This document shows, in pieces, positions 27,515 through 37,457 of a stretch of DNA of 64,000 nucleotides. The position numbers were made by a program, and so were the translations under genes. Location of the stretch: the NCBI GenBank assembly GCA_963793675.1, contig CAWCBA010000002.1, forward strand, positions 744,001-808,000. The letters run 5' to 3'. Within the stretch, counting starts at the first letter, position 1, and each line of letters begins with the position of its first letter. The stretch is from RPQJ01 sp963793675. Lineage in GTDB: Bacteria; Pseudomonadota; Gammaproteobacteria; Steroidobacterales; Steroidobacteraceae. Under the pieces are notes generated by a model. It was not told where the DNA came from and searched no databases. It worked only from the letters and a program-made list of their open reading frames with translations.

Positions 27515-27937
27515 TCAGTCATCAAACTTCTTCTGGCGCAGCACCTTCACCTTGCCGCGTTGCGTCTTGCCCTCGAGGCGCTTCACCTTCGATGCCCGCG
27601 TCGGCTTCGTCTTGCGACGAGGCTTGGGCTCGATCAGCGCTGCCAGGATCATCGTGCGCAACCGCTCCAGCGCATCCGCGCGATTCTGTTCCTGCGAGCG
27701 CAGGCGCTGCGCGTCGATGACGATCATTCCCGCGTCGGTCATGCGGCGCCCGGCCAGACGCTTCAGTCGCGCGCGGGCGTTCGGCCACAGTTCGTTCCAG
27801 CGCGCTGAATCGAAACGCAGCTCGACGGCGTTGGAAACCTTGTTGACGTTCTGACCGCCCGGTCCCGACGCGCGCACGGCGCGGAACTCGATCAGGTCGT
27901 CGGGAATCGACAGTGATGCGGCGATTTCGAAGGGCAC
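27515..27937 (-). CDS. arfB: Alternative ribosome-rescue factor ArfB
   Basis: A 140-residue peptidyl-tRNA hydrolase of the YaeJ/ArfB type. The catalytic GGQ is at 27-29 in ASGPGGQNVNKVSN, and the C-terminus is a long basic tail (KPRRKTKPTRASKVKRLEG and beyond) that inserts in the empty mRNA channel of stalled ribosomes. Too short for a canonical release factor. Last gene of the likely cysQ-DUF3301-ydcH-mscS-arfB operon, 9 bp after the MscS gene. Confidence 0.93.
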   Translation of the reverse strand: MPFEIAASLSIPDDLIEFRAVRASGPGGQNVNKVSNAVELRFDSARWNELWPNARARLKRLAGRRMTDAGMIVIDAQRLRSQEQNRADALERLRTMILAALIEPKPRRKTKPTRASKVKRLEGKTQRGKVKVLRQKKFDD

Positions 27938-27946
27938 GGCCGCAGA

Positions 27947-29263
27947 TCAGTCGTCCGGGAGGACGGACGAGGCGCGCGCCATCTGGACGCGGATCTCGTG
28001 CTGGGTGACCGGGATCGTCACGCCGTTGTCCTTGAACAACCGCCAGATGCGGCGGTTCACGTCGGATCGTACGTTGTTCACGCCTTCCTGCGGGTCGGGA
28101 ATCCAGAATCGCAATTCGAGTTCGATGCCGCTGTCGCCGAATCCCATCAGGCGCGCGACCGGAGCGGGCTCGTGCAGGATGCGGGGATGTCCGTAGGTCG
28201 CCTGCAGCAGCAGTTTCATCGCGACTTCGGGATCGTCCTTGTAGCTCACGCGGATCGGCAGTTTCAGCCGCACGCGCGGGTCGGTGTAGCTCCAGTTGAT
28301 CACCGGGTTGGTGATCAGGTGCTGGTTCGGAACCAGCGTCTCGACGCCGTCGCGGTCGCGCACGACGACGTAGCGGCCGCGCAGTTCCTCGACCCAGCCG
28401 AAGCCCTCGGTCGTGGTGCCCGTGGTGCCCGTGAAGCTGATGACGTCGCCCGGCTTGATCGAGCGGTCCATCAGCAGCACGAAGCCACTGACGAAATTGG
28501 CCGCGATGCTCTGCAGGCCGAAGCCGAGGCCGATGCCGATGGCGCCCGTCAGTACGTTCAGCGTGGTCAGGTCGAGGCCTGCCGCATTCAGTCCGACCAG
28601 CACGGAGATGCCGACCAGGAAGGCCTGCATGAATTTCGCGATGCCGATACGCATCGTCGGGGCGAGTGCATCGAGTTTCAGCACGCGCTGCTCGAGCCAG
28701 CGCGAGGCCCACAGCGCGAGCAGCACGAAGACGCTGACGGTGACCAGCAGCTTCATCACCGACCAGACGGAGATGCGGGTCTTGCCTGCCTGCATGCCGA
28801 TGCCGTCGAGGGCGCGGATGACCTCGTCGCCCCAGCCCAGCAGGTGCAGCGAGAGGAAGACCCAGATCACGCCGGTGATCACGGCGCCCCAGCCCCTGAG
28901 CCGGGCGCGGGTGCCGAGCGATACGCGCAGCACGTAGATGAGGCAGCGGATCAGCAGCAGCAGGCCGATGAGTTGCACCGCGACGTTGACGATGTCCGCA
29001 CGCAGGCCGAATGCGTGCAGGAAGCCGTCCATCGCGGCGAGGATGCCGACGATGATCGCCGGAGGCGCGCTGATGTAGAGCAGTTCGCGCAGCCGGTCGG
29101 GAACGTTCTCCGGATCGGACACGGCGGGCATTCGCGCCCGGGCGAAATGCGCGGTCCACCAGCCGACCAGCAGGGCGGTCGTGATCAGCGCCACCTGCAG
29201 GAAGATTTCGGGTTGTTGCAGGGTTGCCAGGGCGTCGCCGACCGCCTGCAGTTGGCTTCTCAT
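27947..29263 (-). CDS. MscS-family mechanosensitive ion channel
   Basis: A 438-residue channel with four to five N-terminal membrane helices. The pore-lining helix and gate region contains AIGIGLGFGLQSIAANFVSG, followed by the beta domain (DRSIKPGDVISF, YVVVRDRDGVETLVPN) and the alpha/beta C-domain. It should open on hypoosmotic stress. It is larger than E. coli MscS (286), with extra N-terminal helices as in the YbdG-like group. Lies 4 bp after the ydcH-like gene. Confidence 0.9.
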   Translation of the reverse strand: MRSQLQAVGDALATLQQPEIFLQVALITTALLVGWWTAHFARARMPAVSDPENVPDRLRELLYISAPPAIIVGILAAMDGFLHAFGLRADIVNVAVQLIGLLLLIRCLIYVLRVSLGTRARLRGWGAVITGVIWVFLSLHLLGWGDEVIRALDGIGMQAGKTRISVWSVMKLLVTVSVFVLLALWASRWLEQRVLKLDALAPTMRIGIAKFMQAFLVGISVLVGLNAAGLDLTTLNVLTGAIGIGLGFGLQSIAANFVSGFVLLMDRSIKPGDVISFTGTTGTTTEGFGWVEELRGRYVVVRDRDGVETLVPNQHLITNPVINWSYTDPRVRLKLPIRVSYKDDPEVAMKLLLQATYGHPRILHEPAPVARLMGFGDSGIELELRFWIPDPQEGVNNVRSDVNRRIWRLFKDNGVTIPVTQHEIRVQMARASSVLPDD

Positions 29264-29267
29264 TCCG

Positions 29268-29492
29268 TCACGCGTTCAGGTCCGGGATCAGCTGGCTCTC
29301 GAGGCGCGCGATCTGGTCCTTCAGCAGGAGCTTGCGCTTCTTCAGCCGACGCAGCTGGACCTGGTCGACGTAAAGGTCGAGCTGCAGGCGATGGATCACG
29401 TCGTCGAGGTCGCGGTGCTCGATGCGCAGGCCCCGCAGGCGGTGCAGGTTCTGGAACGTCTCGGTGTCGACGTTGTCCGGCTGTTCAGACAT
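29268..29492 (-). CDS. DUF465/YdcH-like small helical protein
   Basis: A 74-residue coiled-coil protein (LHRLRGLRIEHRDLDDVIHR, RRLKKRKLLLKDQIARLES) with the basic LKKRKLLLKD segment typical of DUF465/YdcH proteins. Role unknown. I start at ATG 29492, since the longer open frame antisenses the DUF3301 intergenic region. Placed between the DUF3301 and MscS genes. Confidence 0.8.
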   Translation of the reverse strand: MSEQPDNVDTETFQNLHRLRGLRIEHRDLDDVIHRLQLDLYVDQVQLRRLKKRKLLLKDQIARLESQLIPDLNA

Positions 29493-29557
29493 CGCAGGTG
29501 CTGTTCGTGGTCCGGTACGGGGCAGATACTTTAGCCCCCGGCCGTGCAAAAGGGGAG

Positions 29558-29863
29558 CTAGTCCAGCCCGATGGTCGCCACGCGCTGTCCGAACATCACG
29601 ACGAACCCCTGCTGCCGGGTATTGCCGTCGAGCGTGTAGTCGAAGACGTAGGTGCGCTCGAAGGCCAGCCGCCCGCCGGCGGCCCGCACGACCTTGATCG
29701 ACCGGAATGCCACGGTTCCGTCGAGCAGGATTGCGCCGGTGGCAACGCATGTTTCACGGGCTGCGTCGTTGGCCCGTTCGCGCGCCCCGAGCGCATCCTG
29801 CCAGAACAGCACGAAACCGCTGAAGGCGATGCACAGGAGCAACAGGCTCCACGAGAGTTCCAC
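29558..29863 (-). CDS. DUF3301 single-helix membrane protein
   Basis: A 101-residue protein with one N-terminal membrane anchor (WSLLLLCIAFSGFVLFW) and a small soluble domain with the family features ANDAARETCVATGAILLDGT, FERTYVFDYTLDG and a terminal hydrophobic strand. Function unknown. Twelve bases downstream of cysQ, so probably co-transcribed; DUF3301 next to cysQ is a common gammaproteobacterial arrangement. Confidence 0.85.
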   Translation of the reverse strand: MELSWSLLLLCIAFSGFVLFWQDALGARERANDAARETCVATGAILLDGTVAFRSIKVVRAAGGRLAFERTYVFDYTLDGNTRQQGFVVMFGQRVATIGLD

Positions 29864-29875
29864 TGCGGGCGCGGC

Positions 29876-30694
29876 TCAGAACAGCCTGTGCCAGTCGCGG
29901 GAAGCGTCGCCGAACGCCAGAAAATGCGGGTTCAACAGGGTGTCGCGCTCGTTGTAGCGCAGGGGCAGGCCATCCAGCGTCGTCACCGAGCCGCCGGCCG
30001 CCTCGACGACTGCCTGCGCGGCCGCTGTGTCCCATTCGCAGGTCGGCCCCAGGCGCGGGTAGAAGTCGGCGGTGCCCTCGGCGACCAGGCAGAACTTGAG
30101 CGAGCTGCCCATCGGCCGCATCTCGTGCGCGCCGATCCGCAGCAGCACGCTGTCGAGCGAATCGCCGCGGTGCGAGCGGCTGCCGACGATCACGAGCGGG
30201 TTGGCGGCGGGCTGGCGCACATGGATCGGTTGCGCAGTGCCCCCCTCGTGCACCACGAACGCGCCGACCCCCTCGACGCCGTAATACGCGAGGTTGAGCA
30301 CTGGCGCCGAAACGACGCCCAGCACGGGTTTGTGGTCGCGGATCAGCGCGACGTTGACCGTGAACTCGCCGTTGCGGTTGATGAATTCCTTGGTGCCGTC
30401 GAGCGGGTCGATCAGCCAGAAATCGTTCCATTGGTGCCTGACCGCCGGCGCGTGCTCACCCGCCGATTCCTCCGAAAGCACGGGGATTTCCGGCGTGAGC
30501 TGGCGCAGCCCGGCGCTCAGGATGTCGTGCGCCGCGCGGTCCGCACGCGTGATCGGCGAATCGTCAGTCTTGTATTCGACGTCGTGGCCGGACGCGTAGA
30601 CCTCGAGGATCGCGGTCCCGGCGGCGGCGGCGAGCCGCAGGACTTCGGGCAGCAGCGACGCAGGGTCGCGGGTTACGGCAGCGTTCAAGCTCAT
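29876..30694 (-). CDS. cysQ: 3'(2'),5'-bisphosphate nucleotidase CysQ
   Basis: A 272-residue inositol-monophosphatase superfamily enzyme. Metal-site motifs are visible: Glu in VLSEESAGE, DPLDGTKEF, and WDTAAAQAVVEAAGG. It hydrolyses 3'-phosphoadenosine 5'-phosphate, the by-product of sulfotransferase and PAPS reductase reactions, to AMP. That fits the sulfotransferase-like genes elsewhere in the window. Start at ATG 30694, divergent from yrfG with a 70-bp gap that must hold both promoters. Confidence 0.95.
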   Translation of the reverse strand: MSLNAAVTRDPASLLPEVLRLAAAAGTAILEVYASGHDVEYKTDDSPITRADRAAHDILSAGLRQLTPEIPVLSEESAGEHAPAVRHQWNDFWLIDPLDGTKEFINRNGEFTVNVALIRDHKPVLGVVSAPVLNLAYYGVEGVGAFVVHEGGTAQPIHVRQPAANPLVIVGSRSHRGDSLDSVLLRIGAHEMRPMGSSLKFCLVAEGTADFYPRLGPTCEWDTAAAQAVVEAAGGSVTTLDGLPLRYNERDTLLNPHFLAFGDASRDWHRLF

Positions 30695-30764
30695 CTCCCG
30701 GTAATGGACGGCCGTATCATACCGGCCCCGTCCACCCGCTTGTGTCGCCCGGACGACCGTGCCG

Positions 30765-31484
30765 ATGCCCGACTTTCCAATCCCCGACTGGTCCCGCATC
30801 GACGTCGTGTGCCTCGACATGGACGGCACGGTGCTCGACCTGCGTTTCGACAACCTGTTCTGGCTCGAGGTGCTGCCGCGGCGCTGGGGCGCGGCGCGCG
30901 GCCTGGATTACCAGGCGGCCATGGCGCAACTGAAGCCGCGGTTCGACGCGAAGCGGGGCACGCTCGACTGGTATTGCGTGGACCACTGGAGTGACGAGCT
31001 CGGGCTCGACATTCCCGCACTCAAGCACGAACTGCGCGACGAGATCCGCTACCTCGAGGGCGCCGCCGACTTCCTTGACCTGCTGCGGGGCCTCGGCAAG
31101 CGCGTGCTGCTCACGACCAACGCGCATCCGCTCAGCCTGCAGGTGAAGGACTCGCAGACAAAGCTGTCGCGGCATTTTGACGAACTCGTGTCGTCGCACG
31201 AATTCGGCGTGCCCAAGGAACGCCCGGAATTCTGGGTGGAGCTCGAACGCCGGCACGACGTGCCGCTCGCCCGCACCCTGTTCGTGGATGACAGCGCGGC
31301 CGTGCTGCAGGCAGCACACCGCGCGCAGGTGGGTTGGATCTACCAGGTGCTGCAGCCGGACTCGACGCGTCCGCCGCATCCCCCCGTCGATGGCATAGCC
31401 GGGGTGCGCTGTCTGGCGGACCTGCGCGAGTCGGTCGTGGCTCAGCTCTCGGAAGGCGCGGGGCCGGAATCACCGCCGCCCTGA
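30765..31484 (+). CDS. yrfG: HAD-family GMP/IMP nucleotidase YrfG
   Basis: A 239-residue HAD hydrolase. Motif I is CLDMDGTVLD (Asp18, Asp20), motif II LLTTNAHP, the conserved Lys is in FGVPKERPEF, and motif IV is LFVDDSAAVL. YrfG dephosphorylates purine nucleotides such as GMP and IMP. ATG 30765 is preferred over an in-frame GTG two codons earlier. The 3' end overlaps the convergent rhlB by 43 bp. Confidence 0.9.
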   Translation: MPDFPIPDWSRIDVVCLDMDGTVLDLRFDNLFWLEVLPRRWGAARGLDYQAAMAQLKPRFDAKRGTLDWYCVDHWSDELGLDIPALKHELRDEIRYLEGAADFLDLLRGLGKRVLLTTNAHPLSLQVKDSQTKLSRHFDELVSSHEFGVPKERPEFWVELERRHDVPLARTLFVDDSAAVLQAAHRAQVGWIYQVLQPDSTRPPHPPVDGIAGVRCLADLRESVVAQLSEGAGPESPPP

Positions 31485-33025
31485 GGCGCACCGGAGCTTT
31501 CACCCTGCGGGCTGCCCGAGCGTCCGCGTCCGCCGCGCCGGCGACGCTTGCGCCCAGCGCCGTCAGCGCCCGGGGCCCCGGGAGCGCCGTCGCCAGCCGG
31601 GGCCGGGCGCGCCGCCGCCGATTCGCCGCCACCGTTGCCCGCTGCAGCGGGACTGGCGGGTCTATCTGCCTGGCGCGGTGCCTGGCCATGCCGGGGCGGG
31701 CCACCGCTGCTGCCGCTGCGACCGCGGCCACCACCGCCGCCACCGCTGCGCGGAGGGCCACTGCGGCCGCCGCGGCCACCACCACCGCTGCCGCCGCGCG
31801 AACCACCGCCTGGACCGCCGAAGCGACGGCGCTCATAGCGCGGCACGGTGATCTCGGCCAGCAGCTCCTGCGCGACGCTCGCGACCGGAATCTTGCGGCC
31901 GATGTAGTCCTCGATGTCCGGCAACGACTGCACGTAATCCTCGCAACCGAGGCTGATCGCATCGCCTTCGGCGCCGGCGCGCGCGGTGCGGCCGATGCGG
32001 TGCACGTAGTCTTCCGGGTCCTGCGGCAGGTCGTAGTTGAAGACGTGGCTCACGTCCGGGACGTGCAGGCCGCGCGAGGCCACGTCGGTGCCGATCAGGA
32101 TCGCGAGTTCGCCGCTGTGGAAGTCGCGGATCATGCGCAGGCGCTTGTTCTGCGGCACGTCGCCGGAGATCGCTTCGGCATTGAAGCCGTTGGCCTTGAG
32201 CATCGTCTCGAGCTCTTCGGCGCCACGGCGCGTGTTGACGAAGATCATCGTGCGGTGCGGGTCCATCTGCTTGAGCAGGCCGACCAGCAGGCGTGGCTTC
32301 TCGTCCATCGACGGGTAGTAGACGACCTGGCGCACCCGATCGACGGTCATCTTGTCGGGCTCGATGCGCACGAGCTCCGGATCGTTCATGTGCTCGAACG
32401 CGAGTTCGAGCACGCGCTGCGCGAGCGTCGCCGAAAACAGCAGGTTCAGCCGCTGGTCGGGGGCCGGCAGGCGCCGCATGATGTAGCGGATGTCGGTGAT
32501 GAAGCCGAGGTCGAACATGCGGTCGGCTTCGTCGAGGATCAGGACCTGCACCGCGCGCAGGTCGAACACGCGCTGCTTGTAGAAGTCGATCAGGCGGCCG
32601 GGCGTGCCGATCAGCACGTCGACGCCGTCCTCGAGGATGCGACGCTGCTTTTCGTAGTCGACGCCGCCGAAGGCCAGGCCGAGCGTAAGGCCCGTGTACT
32701 GGCCGAGGATCTCGGCGTCGTGATGAATCTGCACGGCGAGCTCGCGCGTCGGCGCGATGATCAGCGCGCGCGGGGCGTTGACCGGACGATCGGCAGGAGC
32801 CTCTTTGCGCAGCAGGTTCGAATACATCGCAACCAGGAACGCGGCGGTCTTGCCGGTGCCCGTCTGGGCCTGTCCTGCGATGTCGAAGCCGGCGAGCGCG
32901 CGCGGCAGGGTTTGAGCCTGGATCGGGGTGCAGCGCTCGAAGCCGGCGTCGGCTATGCCGCGGGCGAGCGACTCCGGCAAGTGGAGGTGAGTAAACGAAA
33001 TATCGCTGAGGTGTGTGTCTGACAT
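31442..33025 (-). CDS. rhlB: DEAD-box RNA helicase RhlB
   Basis: A 527-residue DEAD-box helicase with the Q motif (FERCTPIQAQTLP), Walker A AQTGTGKT, PTRELAVQ, DEAD, SAT, and motif VI HRIGRTARAG. The C-terminal 130 residues are Arg/Gly/Ser/Pro-rich and low-complexity, probably an RNA- or RNase E-binding tail. Position divergent from trxA-rho is the E. coli rhlB arrangement. Acts in the RNA degradosome. Confidence 0.95.
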   Translation of the reverse strand: MSDTHLSDISFTHLHLPESLARGIADAGFERCTPIQAQTLPRALAGFDIAGQAQTGTGKTAAFLVAMYSNLLRKEAPADRPVNAPRALIIAPTRELAVQIHHDAEILGQYTGLTLGLAFGGVDYEKQRRILEDGVDVLIGTPGRLIDFYKQRVFDLRAVQVLILDEADRMFDLGFITDIRYIMRRLPAPDQRLNLLFSATLAQRVLELAFEHMNDPELVRIEPDKMTVDRVRQVVYYPSMDEKPRLLVGLLKQMDPHRTMIFVNTRRGAEELETMLKANGFNAEAISGDVPQNKRLRMIRDFHSGELAILIGTDVASRGLHVPDVSHVFNYDLPQDPEDYVHRIGRTARAGAEGDAISLGCEDYVQSLPDIEDYIGRKIPVASVAQELLAEITVPRYERRRFGGPGGGSRGGSGGGGRGGRSGPPRSGGGGGGRGRSGSSGGPPRHGQAPRQADRPASPAAAGNGGGESAAARPAPAGDGAPGAPGADGAGRKRRRRGGRGRSGSPQGESSGAPQGGGDSGPAPSES

Positions 33026-33341
33026 CGGTCCCGGATCGGCACATGTGCCCTTGCAAATTACGGAAAAGCGGGTTCAAATAACCACAACGCGGAACAATCC
33101 GCTCCCGCCTGAGCATGTCGCCGGCCGATCGGGCCTGAGTCCCGGTCCCACCTTAGCGGTGAACCCGACCGGCGGACCCGGCGCAACGGAATCCCCTTAG
33201 AACTCCAGTCAACGGCCAGCAATCTCGATAGTTTGCCCTACGCGGACCCCTGCCGTCACCCGATTCCGGGGACGCACATAAACCCCTCAAGAAAGTATCA
33301 AGTGCCCAAATACCCTTTTCAGCCAGCGGAGGTAATCTCTG
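33026..33341. other. Divergent rhlB / trxA-rho intergenic region
   Basis: A 316-bp gap that must contain the promoters of rhlB (leftward) and trxA-rho (rightward). I see no convincing -35/-10 pair by eye and no long hairpin. A good ribosome binding site (GGAGGT, about 33327-33333) stands before the trxA GTG. The length leaves room for the 5' leader that rho operons often use for autoregulation, but no such element is identifiable here. Confidence 0.5.
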
Positions 33342-33664
33342 GTGAGCCAGCAGATCGTTCACGTTTCGGACTCGAGCTTCGAGCAGGACGTGTTGAAGTC
33401 GAATGTTCCCGTCCTTCTGGACTTCTGGGCTGAGTGGTGCGGACCATGCAAGATGATCGCACCGATTCTGGATCAGATAGCGGCGGAGTACGCGGGGAAG
33501 GTAGTCGTCGCGAAGATGAACGTGGACGAGAACCCCAAAACCCCAATGAAATTCAGCGTCAGAGGCATCCCAACTCTGATCCTGTTCAAGAACGGTCAGC
33601 TGCAAGGCCAGAAGATCGGCGCGGTCCGCAAGGCCGACGTCGCGGCTTTTCTGGACAGCAACCT

Positions 33665-33668
<4 letters not shown>
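33342..33668 (+). CDS. trxA: Thioredoxin
   Basis: A 108-residue thioredoxin with the WCGPC active site (Cys33, Cys36), the buried Asp in LLDFWAEW and the cis-Pro loop GIPTL. Starts at GTG 33342 after a strong GGAGGT site. Its stop overlaps the inferred rho start (GTGA). The trxA-rho pair is as in E. coli. Confidence 0.97.
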
Positions 33669-35104
<1,436 letters not shown>

Positions 35105-35139
35105 ACACGCACCCGGAGCGCGTTCGGGGCATCGTTGCG

Positions 35140-36000
35140 ATGCTCGTGTCCGTGGCCTGCTTTTCGGTCATGGACTCGATGCTCAAGCTGTTGTCGGAAC
35201 ACTATCCGTCGCTGCAGGTGGCCTACCTCCGCGCCGCCTCCTCGCTGCCGTTCGTCGTTGCAGTGATCGCGCTCCGCGGGCGGCTGGGGCGAATCCGGCC
35301 GGTCAACATCCGGCTGCACCTGCTGCGCGGCGCGCTTTCGGTGCTGATGCTGTACAGCTTCATCACCGCGGTGCGCGAGTCCTCGCTCGCCACCACCTAT
35401 TCCATCTTCATGTGCGCGCCGCTGCTGGTCGCGGCGCTGTCCGTGCCGATGCTGAAGGAAAAGGTCGTCAGCGGGCAGTGGTTCGCGATCACGGTCGGCC
35501 TGTCGGGCGTGCTGCTGATGCTGGGCCCGGTCGATGGCAAGTGGCTGTCGACGGGCTCGCTGTGGGCCATCGTGGCGCTGTGGACGTACGCTTTCGCCGT
35601 GGTCTCGCTGCGACTGCTGTCGCGCACCGATTCCACCGAGAGCATGGTGCTCGGGTTCACGCTCCTGCTGATGATCGGCGCAGGCCTGCTGGCGATTCCG
35701 GACTGGCATCCGATCCAATGGGGCAGGGATCTCCCGCTGATCGTGGGCGTAGGCGTCATGGGTGCCATTGGCCAGAACCTGATCACGGTCGCGTTTCGCA
35801 GCGCTCCTGCGGCGGTCGTCGCGCCGTTCGAATACACGGCGATGTTGTGGGGCGTGCTGCTCGATATCGCCATCTGGAGCGTGTACCCGAGTGCGCTCAC
35901 GTTGATCGGCGCTTCGGTCGTGATCGGCGCGGGACTGTACCTGATCCAGCGCGAGCGGCGGCAGGCGGCGGTTGCTGCGGAGGCCACTGCGCAGCGTTAA
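35140..36000 (+). CDS. EamA/DMT-superfamily transporter
   Basis: A 286-residue protein with about ten hydrophobic helices in two EamA repeats (first half to ATTYSIFMCAPLLVAALSVP, second half AFRSAPAAVVAPFEYTAMLW). Related to RhaT/YdcZ-type metabolite transporters. It lies 35 bp after rho; substrate unknown. A 74-bp hairpin repeat follows 44 bp downstream. Confidence 0.85.
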   Translation: MLVSVACFSVMDSMLKLLSEHYPSLQVAYLRAASSLPFVVAVIALRGRLGRIRPVNIRLHLLRGALSVLMLYSFITAVRESSLATTYSIFMCAPLLVAALSVPMLKEKVVSGQWFAITVGLSGVLLMLGPVDGKWLSTGSLWAIVALWTYAFAVVSLRLLSRTDSTESMVLGFTLLLMIGAGLLAIPDWHPIQWGRDLPLIVGVGVMGAIGQNLITVAFRSAPAAVVAPFEYTAMLWGVLLDIAIWSVYPSALTLIGASVVIGAGLYLIQRERRQAAVAAEATAQR

Positions 36001-36044
36001 TCCGCTGCGCGTCGCGAGCTCGCTGAGGACGTTGGAGTTCCCCG

Positions 36045-36118
36045 GCGGTCGATCCAGTCGTTCTTCTCGAGCTTGGAAAGGCAGACACGCGCTCGGGAAG
36101 AACGACTGGATCGATCGC
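36045..36118. repeat. 74-bp hairpin repeat, copy A
   Basis: 28-nt arms flank an 18-nt loop, TTGGAAAGGCAGACACGC, identical in the three copies of the window. The outer ends are GCGGTCGATC paired with GATCGATCGC, the inner clamp is CGAGC/GCTCG, and the middle of the stem (CAGTCGTTCTTC) is unique to this copy but still paired. It sits between the convergent EamA and purD genes, 55 bp past the purD stop, and could also act as a bidirectional transcription barrier. Confidence 0.9.
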
Positions 36119-36173
36119 TGGCTATGACCCCCGCGCCTTTTCCAGGCAATCTCCGCGCAACCCGCCGACGGCG

Positions 36174-37457
36174 CTACGACTCCCGCGCGATCGCGCGGTA
36201 CCCGATGTCCTTGCGGTACTGCAGGCCTTCCCAGCAGATCGTGCCGGCCAGCTCGTAGGCCTGCTTCTGCGCCGCGCGCACGGTGGGACCGAGACCGACG
36301 GCGCACAGCACGCGACCGCCGTTCGTCACTACCTTGCCGGCGGCATCAAGCGTCGTGCCGGCGTGGAACACCTTGCCGGGCATCTTCGCCGCCGCGTCGA
36401 GGCCGTGGATTTCATCGCCCTTGCGCACCTCGTCCGGATAACCACCGGCGGCCATGACGACACCGACGGCTGCGCGCGGATCCCAGTCGACAGCGACGCC
36501 CTCGAGCTTGCCGTCGAGCGCGGCCTCGCACAATGAAACGAGGTCCGAGCGCATGCGTGCCAGGATCGGCTGTGTCTCCGGATCGCCGAAACGGCAATTG
36601 AATTCGAGCACGTTCGGCGTGCCGTCGGGATGGATCATGATCCCCGCATAGAGGAAGCCGAGATACGGCGTGCCTTCGCGGGCCAGCGCGGCCACGGTGG
36701 GTCGCATCACTTCGCGCATGATGCGTTCGTGCATCTCGGGCGTGACGACCGGTGCGGGCGAATACGCGCCCATGCCGCCGGTGTTGGGGCCTTCATCGGC
36801 GTCGCGCAGTCGCTTGTGGTCCTGCGAGGTGGCGAGCGGCAGCACGGTCTTGCCGTCCACCATCGCGATGAAGCTGGCTTCCTCGCCCTCGAGGAATTCC
36901 TCGACCACGACCAGGTCGCCGGCCTTGCCGAAGCGGCCCGCAAACATGTCTTCGGCCGTCCGCACCGCTTCGTCGGTCGTCGCGCAAATCACGACACCCT
37001 TGCCGGCGGCGAGGCCGTCGGCCTTGACGACCAGCGGCGCCTGCTGCGAGCGGATCCAGGCGGCGTCGAAGTTGTCGCGCGTGAACTTGGCGTACGCCGC
37101 GGTGGGAATCGCGTGGCGCCTGAGGAAATCCTTGCTGAAGGCCTTCGAGCCTTCGAGTCGAGCCGCGAGCTTGCCCGGACCGAAGCAGCGCAGGCCCGCT
37201 GCCGCAAACGTGTCGCACAGGCCCATGACCAGCGGCGCTTCAGGCCCGACGATGGTGAGGTCGATCTTTTCCCGCTGCGCGAAGGCGAGCAGGGCGGGGA
37301 CCTCGTCCGCTGCGATGTCGACGTTGGTCGTGTTCGGTTCGAGTCGCGTGCCCGCGTTGCCCGGCGCGACGAAGATCTGCGATACGCGCGGTGACTGCGC
37401 CACCTTCCATGCCAGTGCGTGCTCGCGGCCCCCGGAACCGATGATGAGGACTTTCAT
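36174..37457 (-). CDS. purD: Phosphoribosylamine-glycine ligase
   Basis: A 427-residue ATP-grasp enzyme of purine synthesis. The N-terminus KVLIIGSGGREHALAWK, GPEAPLVMGL, VVKADGLAAGKGV, EEFLEGEEAS and the metal site EFNCRFGDPETQ are diagnostic. It makes glycinamide ribonucleotide. Its ATG overlaps the purH stop (ATGA), giving a coupled purH-purD pair at the end of the prmA-dusB-fis operon. Confidence 0.97.
   Translation of the reverse strand: MKVLIIGSGGREHALAWKVAQSPRVSQIFVAPGNAGTRLEPNTTNVDIAADEVPALLAFAQREKIDLTIVGPEAPLVMGLCDTFAAAGLRCFGPGKLAARLEGSKAFSKDFLRRHAIPTAAYAKFTRDNFDAAWIRSQQAPLVVKADGLAAGKGVVICATTDEAVRTAEDMFAGRFGKAGDLVVVEEFLEGEEASFIAMVDGKTVLPLATSQDHKRLRDADEGPNTGGMGAYSPAPVVTPEMHERIMREVMRPTVAALAREGTPYLGFLYAGIMIHPDGTPNVLEFNCRFGDPETQPILARMRSDLVSLCEAALDGKLEGVAVDWDPRAAVGVVMAAGGYPDEVRKGDEIHGLDAAAKMPGKVFHAGTTLDAAGKVVTNGGRVLCAVGLGPTVRAAQKQAYELAGTICWEGLQYRKDIGYRAIARES

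Noticed and set aside
36045..36118. Hairpin A as an ordinary intrinsic terminator
   Set aside because: It has no T-run on either side and the identical loop recurs in non-terminator settings (upstream of prmA), so a repeat family explains it better, though it may still impede transcription.
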